This document shows positions 56,290 through 64,000 of a stretch of DNA of 64,000 nt, in pieces. The position numbers and the translations under genes are program-made. Under the pieces are notes generated by a model. That model made no database searches. It was not told the origin of the DNA and worked only from the letters and a program-made list of their open reading frames with translations. The first letter of the stretch is position 1. Each line of letters opens with the position of its first letter. This DNA is from Pyrus communis (Eukaryota > Streptophyta > Magnoliopsida > Rosales > Rosaceae), in the NCBI RefSeq assembly GCF_963583255.1, contig NC_084806.1, positions 13,294,817-13,358,816 of the forward strand, written 5' to 3'.

Positions 56290-57449
56290 ACTTCAAACAA
56301 TTTAGGGTATATTTTATTATTCGCTCTTCAAAAAGTTTAGAGTGTTACTATGCCCACTTCCTTTCTTATCTCTCAACTCAACTTATTTTGTCACCCACCA
56401 TTAAAAGTATAAGTAATGAAATATCATCTCCACACCCACCATTATTCCTAAAATAACCTTAATCTTATAATTTTTTTGAACTTTTTCTACCACCCACCTA
56501 AAATAACCTAAGGGTAAAAACAACGGCAACCCAGCGCACAACCATCCCCCCTCCCCTAAAAATCCCAGCACCCGCAGATCTCAAACCATCCCCCAACACC
56601 CAGAACCCACCCAATCTCAAAGTTTGTAGAACAACCACAAATCCATTTTTAGTCGCTGAATTTTAATTAATATGGCACACTCTCAACGGGGGGCGATTTT
56701 AGGGTTCTTATTTTTAGCATTTTCAATTTTAATTTTGTTTAGAAGTCTTTGTATAGGTCCTTCAAGGTCATTTTGCAAGAGGGAAAATTTGTCAACAAAA
56801 TGTTTAAGTTATAGTTGACAATGATCATGAATAATACCATTGAAGATAATAGAGTGAAATATCTTTGCACCACCTTTAAAAATGAGCCTAAAGCGTTACT
56901 TTGGGGCCAATGATCTGTCTCCCAACTAGGAACACGCCACATGTGGCCGACCTAGAGCCTGATGATTGAGCAGTTTACTTGCTTTAGCACGACCGTTTAG
57001 GACACTTAGATCGAACAATGAAGCCATGACACATCTCCTTACCCGCAGTAAAGATCTTGTGCTTACAAGCACACTTTGCCAAGCTCACTCATTTGGGGAA
57101 TTTCATTTCTATATCATCCCTATCAAAGATACGATATGACCCTCTTTTCACAATGGATTTAAGGGAATATATGTGGACTAATCCAACCAAAATACAGACC
57201 ATATAAATACTTATGGTTTTGGTTAATGAATCAACAAACTGGTCACATGTTTATCCACACACATTGCTGCTAAACCTCCTAACTGATTATAAGGGTTCAC
57301 CACCCTAATTATCCCATAAAGTCTGGAAGGCTGGATAATGTCAAAGAATTTATGTCGAAGGTTTTTGATAAGTTTGCACGTATTTTGGGTTTATAATTGA
57401 ACATCGAATTCTCATGTTCACCGCAAAACAGCCTCACAAAGTGATCATA
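56290..57449. other. Intergenic DNA, right part possibly copia-derived
   Basis: C-rich at 56520-56600. Beyond 57300 a stretch reading VKEFMSKVFDKFARILGL may belong to the copia relic, but no domain is certain. Confidence 0.4.
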
Positions 57450-59810
57450 AAGTGCAGTATAAATGAAACTTGGTGAATGCACTAAACTTTCAGTTTCTAC
57501 CTAGGGCTATGCAATCTTATATGCAACTATGTTGGTTCGTCTTAAGGCCTATTGCCACCCAACCTATTCGACGTTACAGTTGGTTACTGGGTACGAACCT
57601 AACGTTTCATACTTACGCATTTGGGTATGCATTCCATGTGCCAAGTTGCGCCATTGTAATGTACCAATATGGGTCCTCACATAAGGATGTGAATCTTTGT
57701 CGATTACGATTCTCCTTCACACTAGCTCTTTTAGAGCCTTTGCACGTGATCTCTTGACCGTTCATTTTGCAAATTATCACTTCAATGAGACAGTCTTCCT
57801 ATCGTTAAAGAGAGATAAAAACGTCAAACGTTTTTGTAGAACGACGTGAATTTGCATTAACGTTGCACACTATGTCTCATCTCAATCCCCGTACCACACA
57901 AGTGTGATAAGCAAGTGTGATGTATTCTAGCTTTTAGAATGTTGATCCAGACGTATTCCTCTGATCTAGCTAAAGTGACAAAATCATATACCAGCTGCAA
58001 ACATGCCTGCAAGGATAGACGTACTTAACGGATATCAAGTTAACATCCTCGAAGGATGTGCCGCCCCTAAATGACAGTTTGGCCGCCCCTGTTGGACGGT
58101 CCGGTACACCGACAGATAGCTAATCAATCTATCTCAGCATGAAGCACGACAGATCACTCAGTTCATATGATTCACTTCCCTAGAAGAGGTATATCACAGC
58201 ACAACATAAATCCACACTCGATCGCTGTCTTAAATCATTTCCATCTCATAAGATTAATCTGGATTACTCCCGAGACTTGAAGCTCTTGGTCTAGTATACT
58301 AGTTTGGATGAGATAATGGAATTGAAATGAGATTATCATCAATGATGTTTTCACTTATATAGTAGCTACCGACTTAAATATAAAGAGATGATATCGAACC
58401 GTTGATTAGTGACAATGTAGAACTAAGTGGACAACTGAAATCACAATCCAGGTTAAATTCCTTACCAAAGTGTGTTTTAGACCTATCGTTCCTACATTGC
58501 CCATGGTAACCCTGTTGTGTTACTAGTGGGAAATGAAGCATAATGAGATGAATAAAATAGTGCAATATGATGCACGCCTTACGACGTAAGGTTTCTCTTA
58601 AACACTTTATGATTGATTGCAACATTATGAAATGTGGTTAGTGTTTCTCCATGGGGATATTGATACGAAGAATTACATGGACTAGTTCAAATAGTTCCAA
58701 ACCATGGAACACTCTCTTAACTTGTTTGAGGCGTTCACTTATGGATTGAAGCAATTTGACGGATGTGGTATACCCACCTAAGTGATTATTTAATCAGTTA
58801 GGGATATAAATTATGCCCTTGCGTGTTAAACTATGAAGTCTTATTTAGAATTGTTAGAGTTACAGTTTATGTCAAATGACATGAATCTCACTAAGACTCT
58901 GGAATAGCTTGAGAAAACTGCCTCACACCTGAAGACGAAATTTAAGATGATGGATCTTGGGAAAACTCGTTTATGCCTTGACCTAAAGTTCGAGCGTTGT
59001 TCTGACAATACTTTGGTCTACAAGTCGAACTACACCCCGGAGTTGTTACCTTTTGAGTATACATATGATCTTCCATACGCTATATGCAAATAAGACCCTT
59101 AAAGAGGTTATGGAATCCAAAGTCCCATATCTGAGTTCAACTTTGCGCTTTGTTGTACTTAGCTTATTGTATTAGACAGGACCTTTCCTTCGCTGTTGAT
59201 TTATTGGTAAAGGTGTAGCATCGCGCCTATACGTAGCCACTGAATTGGTATTAAAGACGTTTTTCGCTACCTTAAAGGTACTACAAATTGGGCTAAACCC
59301 AGTGCATCCCAAGCGGATATGGCCCCCTTAATCCTCGAAATGATGTTTGCCTTGTTTGTTATGTTGATACTGGTTACTTATCAAACCCGCATAAGGCACA
59401 TCCTTGAATGGTTATGTCTTTATCGTTAGGGATATCGCAATATCTTAGAGATCCACGATATAACCTTAGTTGCAAAATCTTTGAACCGTTCCAAGACTCA
59501 CCTTACTTCACTATGCCACACCTGAGACATGGTCGAAAGCTTTTGTTGATCATATTTGAAGTACTTGTTGTTTTCATCCATCATTGAGTCCCAATGATGA
59601 TCCATGAAGACCATGCCACATGTATCAACCCGACCAAGACATGATACATCCACAAAGTCAACGCCGAGACATATTGCTTCTAAATCACATCAGCAAAGCA
59701 TTAGGAGATTGAAGTCATGCAAGTCGATCCTAGACAACTTTGCTGAGCTTTACACGACGTCACTGTCGAAGTCAACTTTCCAGAAGCTTATCTAAGGAAT
59801 TGGTATGCTT
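57450..59810 (+). pseudogene. Ty1/copia pol relic, heavily mutated
   Basis: Integrase end (LYATMLVRLKAYCHPTYS, LQLVTGYEPNVSYLRIFGYA), linker (PARIDVLNGYQ), start of RT (DDIEPLISDN, MNKIVQYDARL), RT core around YVDDMNL (about 58868) with KTRLCLDLKFERCSDNTLVY, KVPYLSS, then the RNase H side (DTGYLSNPHKAHP) and the C-terminal tail LYTTSLSKSTFQKLI (about 59750). All in several frames with many stops. The 3' end (59692-59830) is the sequence that was joined to the F-box fragment at 20101. Confidence 0.8.
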
Positions 59811-60195
59811 AACTATTCATATGCAATGCTTATAATTTTCATTTGGAAGTTTTGTCAAACTCAGGGGGAGTATCCAGAAGTATACTCACTTGATCTTTGC
59901 TACCTAACTAGGTTTTGATGAGGCACCCATCCTAGGCTGGTCTTACCCTTATGAGCTTTTCTACTTCCGTCCAAAAGATGTGTAGTTTAGACTTAATGCA
60001 ACTTCTCACTTTTCTCCCTAGTCTGTGAGTTTTTTATCCCACATTAGGTTTTACCATAACGAGGTTTTGTGAGTTTTATTTATGCAGTCTTCCGTTGTTT
60101 TGAGACTCACATTTGTTCATTATGTCGATGACTTCATCAGCTGTACTTACTTCGTTGCTAAAGTCCTGATGCACCATTTGTTTAAGTATTTACAC

Positions 60196-60208
60196 GCTTA
60201 AGGGGGAG
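60196..60208 (+). promoter_or_regulatory. Polypurine tract of the copia relic
   Basis: The stretch CTTAAGGGGGAG lies directly before the LTR start TGTTGAAATC. A similar CTCAGGGGGAGTAT is near 59860. Confidence 0.6.
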
Positions 60209-60489
60209 TGTTGAAATCCTATTAGATTATGAATGTGATTGTGTAAATCCTAACATATATAGGATATCCTCATGGGATTCTATCATATCTCTTAGACTAG
60301 ATATTATCCTATTAGAGTTGTAATCCTATTGGGGTATGGAATTTACCTTCCCTACTACTATAAATAAAGACACAATAGGGTGGAATAAAACAAACCTCAC
60401 AATTACACATCTCTTTTTTTTTTCTCTCTATGCTGCCACACCCCCTCTCTTTGGCCTCCATAATTGTTCAATAAATTATGCCTACAACA
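60209..60489 (+). repeat. 3' LTR of the copia relic (281 bp)
   Basis: TGTTGAAATCCTATTAG ... CCTACAACA, with TATAAATA at 60359-60366 and a CT-rich leader. The match at 53690-53945 may be its diverged partner. Confidence 0.75.
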
Positions 60490-60753
60490 ATTTGGTATTT
60501 ATTATTTAAGTAATTAAGATATTACATTAATGCAGTCTTGGATAATACTTTGGTACTCACCAATGAGTATTCACCTTTTGGTTTTGTTCAAAAATATTTC
60601 AACACATGTTCAACGGACATGTTATTAATTTTTCTTGGGTTTTAAACATCAAGGAACAAGTGATTTTTTTTATTGGGTCAAATCAGAAAATGAGTATATA
60701 GAATACTCATTAGTGAGTACATTGAGTCCGCACTAGTGAATACATAAATATTA

Positions 60754-61268
60754 GGATGAACTGTTGTTTAACCCCCTAAACTATTACCCTAGTTGAAATC
60801 CCCTGAACTATTTTTTGGTAAATTAACCCCCTAAACCATTTAAAATCAGCCAATTAACCCCTTGCCGTTAGATTCCGTCCACTATTCTGTCAAATTCAAG
60901 GGCAAATTAGTCTTTTCATCCTTAAATCTAACTTGTCAGTTATAATCGCCAATAAAATAAAGAAACATATAGCATAATAAGAAACATAAAGAAACCACAC
61001 TTTTACATAACGGATCATTTCACATTGTCATACACATTATTATGTGTCCACATGTCATAATTCTATTGGTGGTTATAAGTGACATGTAAGAAGTGACAAT
61101 AAAAAGACTAATTTGCCTTTGAATTTGACATAATAGTGAACATAATTTATTGATAAGGGGTTAATTGGCTTATTCAAATAGTTCAGGGGGTTAATTTACC
61201 AAAAAAATAGTTCATAGGGTCAATTTCAATTAGAGTAATAGTTCAGAGAGTCAGACGACAATATACTC
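60754..61268. mobile_element. Mutator-like MITE with long TIRs and exact 9-bp target duplication
   Basis: TAAATATTA flanks both ends exactly (60745-60753 and 61269-61277). TIRs run about 190 bp: words such as TTTGGTAAATTAACCCCCT, AGCCAATTAACCCCTT and TCAAATTCAAGGGCAAATTA recur inverted in the right half. It has no ORF. Long TIRs plus a 9-bp duplication define a Mutator-type non-autonomous element. Confidence 0.85.
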
Positions 61269-61426
61269 TAAATATTATGGGTTAATCTTTCATTCCCTTA
61301 TTAATAATGGTGATCATTTATAGCTAGGATCTTTAGTTTAATTAATTAATGTGGTGTCCATTCCTGGCCTAGTTCAACATTGCCGCAACACCAAGCCACA
61401 TTTGAGGACCCAATATATTACATGCG

Positions 61427-61565
61427 CTTTTTTTTTTTTTTTTTTTTTTCTTTTTTTGGTATAAATTTGTTAGATTAGATGTTAAATTAGCTACCAACGG
61501 AATTTGAACCCACGCCGTCATGCAAGAGCTCAACACCTTAAAGCACGATATCAATTACGTCAATC
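61427..61565 (-). mobile_element. tRNA-derived SINE, minus strand
   Basis: On the minus strand there is an A-box-like TTGACGTAATTGATA (61549-61563), 40 bases on the B box GGTTCAAATTCC (61499-61510), a unique body, and a tail of about 30 nearly pure A (61428-61457). This is the layout of plant tRNA-derived SINEs. Target duplications were not clear. Not a tRNA gene, since no cloverleaf can be drawn. Confidence 0.6.
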
Positions 61566-61859
61566 CATAGAATAAAATAAAATAATGTTCAAGCCATTAA
61601 CCCACATTTTGGCTTATTTGTCCTTTCATATATGTATAGTGTTGGCATGAGTTAGTTATTTTATAATTAGTTGTAAATAATATTTGTTTCATTTAAAAAA
61701 CATAAATTGTCCATTGTAATTAAGTTATTTAGTTACTTTTCTTTTCTTACAAATCTCTCTATAATAAGGAAAATCTCTGATTTATTTTAACATATTTATC
61801 AAAGCAAGATCCTTCCGACGATCCGAAGGAATTACCATACCAATTTTAAACGACCCTGA
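61566..61859. other. AT-rich intergenic DNA
   Basis: Nothing recognised. Confidence 0.5.
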
Positions 61860-62626
61860 CCATGATCATTCAAATTGTATATATTGAATCTTACATTGCC
61901 AAGATACGTTCAGGATTGATACGTGATGTCATCAGTACCTGTTCAACTATCATATCTCACTCTCGTGATATGACCAAAATCGACCAACGGTCCAATAACA
62001 TAGTATTTTCTTTTTATTTCTTGACTGCATTTAACCTTTGTGTTAGATTGCTTACGTACCTTAAGAAGGGATCTAGCCATTCATAGTTCCCCTAGAGGAG
62101 TGCTAACGTTTCTTATGGCACTTTCTAACAGAAAGCATAGAGTTTCACAATCATTCCATTTCTGGAACTCGACGAGCATGATTCACTAGATTCCAAGCTA
62201 TATAACGAAAACATATGACAACCAGGATTGTCATTCACCAATCACATATATCACAATGTTTTCTAACACAATACTGCAATCAATAACATATAACATTCCA
62301 AAGAACTACAATGGACAATATTAATCTTTAACCACGTTGATCAACCAATTTGATCGTAGATCAACCAATCTGATCGTAATAATATCATTCATAAACTATA
62401 CTTTATAAAGTTATAAAAAAAAATCCGCTGGAATTCTCAAAGGAGTCACACGGACATCCATTGGCCTTTCTAAATCAACCATAAAAGTTCTCGAATCTGT
62501 CGTTCATAAACACGGAAAACTAAGCCTAGAGCGTCATAATTCAATTAAAGTCTACAACTCCTATGTTTCCGCATTCTAAGCCGACTCAAAAGAACCTGTG
62601 AAGATTTATAGGGATCTAGTTCCAAA

Positions 62627-62866
62627 TCACTCAGCGGAATCCCGAATAGAATACGATTCTGGATCACTTAACAGAATCAAGCGAAACCGGGTATACAGAC
62701 CACTCAACGGAATCCTGAATAAAATACGATTCTGGACCACTTAACGAAATCGAGGAGAAGTAGGGTATCCAGAACACTCAATGGAATCCCGAATATAATG
62801 CAATTGCAATTCACTTAACGGAATTGAGGCGAGACGGGGTATCCATGCCACTCAACGGAATCCCAC
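62627..62866. repeat. About 74-bp tandem repeat, three-plus units
   Basis: CACTCARCGGAATCCYGAAT at 62627, 62701, 62776 and 62850, with TACGATTCTGGAYCACTTAA between. Period 73-75. Confidence 0.8.
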
Positions 62867-62889
62867 AAAAGAATGTGTATATTTCCCTA

Positions 62890-63250
62890 ATGCAGATTAA
62901 CTAGGCGGAACCATAGGCATTTATCTAATAGCGTGGTCTCCAATGTGGGTTAACTAGGCGGGACCACATATGGAAGTAAGTAACCGAGTAGGCAATGACC
63001 CTCTAATACGGATTAACAAGCTAGGACCATGGGCATGCCTCCAATAGTGTGGTTCCTCAATGCGAATTAACTAGATGGAACCACCTATGAAAATAATGTA
63101 ACCAGGTAGGCAATGACCCGCCGATGTGAATTAAATAAGTAGGGTTACCCCCAAGAATGCATATGGTCCCCCAATACAAATTAATCAGGCAGGACCATAG
63201 GCAAACAAATAACCATATGGTCCCTCAGTGCAGATTAACCAGTTAAGTCC
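62890..63250. repeat. Degenerate 55-62-bp tandem array, seven units
   Basis: Core GATTAACYAGGYGGRACCAY occurs near 62892, 62945, 63008, 63064, 63126, 63177 and 63231, alternating with CCAATGTGG/CAATGACC spacers. Confidence 0.7.
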
Positions 63251-64000
63251 AAAAGTTCAATAATCCCGTAAATTTCGGTAAGGTACCACTCGCACACAAA
63301 CCAAAGCACACATCCCTTAGGAGGCTTGCTAACCAAGATGGGCCCACCAAGCTCTATCAGATATATAGTAATGTTATTTCAGTATTTAAGAATGATTCGG
63401 GACATTATGTACTAAAGTCGATCATCGTTCGTGGTCCACGATACAATCAACAACCCTAGTAACCTAATCCATAAGATCCATATATCGGATTTTTTATCCA
63501 TAACATTCTAAGGTCTTCAAATATTACCTACAATAACATACTATAAATTCGTGACAATCCAACGGTTAGATCATTGTCTACATTAAAAGTCCGTTGCGGA
63601 CTTTAACAGAATTAGGTTTAAATAATGGAATTACACTAATGGATGTCAAAAGCTAACTCAAGATATCAAAATTATCCTAAAAGGACCCAAGTCAGGTAAC
63701 TTGCCACGCGCTGCCACAATCGGCGGCTGACAACCACGAATTACCGGAATCTGGCCAACACCAAAATGTTCCCAAATTAATCAATTTGTAGATTATGAAG
63801 AGTGGAATAAAATTCATACCTGTGTCGGAGTAAGAAAACGACTGTAAAACCTTGAAATAGGCCAAGAAAGGCCGCAGGTGGCTGGGAAATATGTCGTCGC
63901 TGCACAAACATCCCATCCAAGGCTGGGGTTTTGCTCCAAACATCGATGGCTTCTTAGGAAGGGTGGTGGTCGTTTAAAAAGAAGAGCTCGCCATCGGAAA

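Larger units (their letters stand above)
61860..64000 (-). mobile_element. Gypsy-type LTR relic, minus orientation, continuing past the window
   Basis: Shares several blocks with 36712-38061 in the same order (TTGCTTACGTACC, GGATCTAGCCATTCATA, the ACCGGAATCTGGCCAACA/TTCATACCTGTG region). It is longer because of two tandem arrays (62627-62866 and 62890-63250). No coding frame. The right end is not in the window. Confidence 0.45.

Noticed and set aside
61490..61565. tRNA gene on the minus strand
   Set aside because: A and B boxes are present but no cloverleaf or acceptor stem can be drawn, and a poly(A) tail follows. A SINE fits better.
1..64000. A multi-gene novel system (defence island, biosynthetic cluster)
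   Set aside because: Only three intact host genes from unrelated processes are present; the rest is ordinary transposon DNA of a plant chromosome.

Overview
This is plant nuclear DNA, almost certainly from a woody eudicot and most plausibly from Rosaceae (an apple/pear-like genome). The evidence is three intron-containing plant genes (DUF506, LFR and a 3-ketoacyl-CoA synthase), Cassandra elements carrying 5S rRNA sequence, a Ty3/gypsy chromovirus, Ty1/copia and Ty3/gypsy relics, and several small inverted-repeat transposon families. Placement in Rosaceae is inferred from the look of the repeats; I ran no search.

Genes. (1) 5.0-7.2 kb, plus strand: a three-exon DUF506 (PDDEXK-like) gene whose leader holds a 36-codon upstream ORF. 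(2) 46.9-49.7 kb, plus strand: an eight-exon LFR gene encoding an armadillo-repeat SWI/SNF-associated protein. (3) 50.2-53.05 kb, minus strand: a two-exon KCS gene for very-long-chain fatty acid elongation, tail to tail with LFR. As I recall, the Arabidopsis DUF506 gene At3g22970 lies beside LFR (At3g22990), so the 40 kb between them here looks like an ancestral gene neighbourhood inflated by transposons. Three broken F-box genes (19.8, 42 and 46 kb) lie in that gap.

Repeat layout. 1.3-4.0 kb: two Harbinger-like TIR elements, each ending at a Cassandra LTR, the second being a head-to-head palindrome of two Cassandra elements. 9.4-11.4 kb: poly(T), a copia pol fragment and a small hairpin MITE. 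15.6-18.4 kb: minus-strand copia relic with 3' LTR. 19.2-20.2 kb: RNase H tail and an F-box/copia junction. 21.1-22.0 kb: complete Harbinger-like element. 23.6-35 kb: a degraded Ulp1-protease transposon gene split by a complete 9.0 kb Ty3/gypsy chromovirus with an exact 5-bp target duplication. 35.4-41.7 kb: transposon ORFs, an LTR relic, and a minus-strand gypsy gag with its 5' LTR. 42.2-43.8 kb: LTR-like DNA. 53.7-64 kb: no host gene recognised; it holds a copia LTR, a CCTAGGCG repeat, a hAT-like element, a copia relic with 3' LTR, a Mutator-like MITE, a SINE, and a gypsy LTR relic with tandem arrays.

The intact genes share no obvious pathway (growth regulator, chromatin factor, lipid elongation). 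I see no CRISPR array, operon, prophage or defence-like cassette. The most unusual structures are the 5S-bearing Cassandra palindrome, the uORF of the DUF506 gene, and the transposon reading frames broken only by stop codons of the kind made by C-to-T change.
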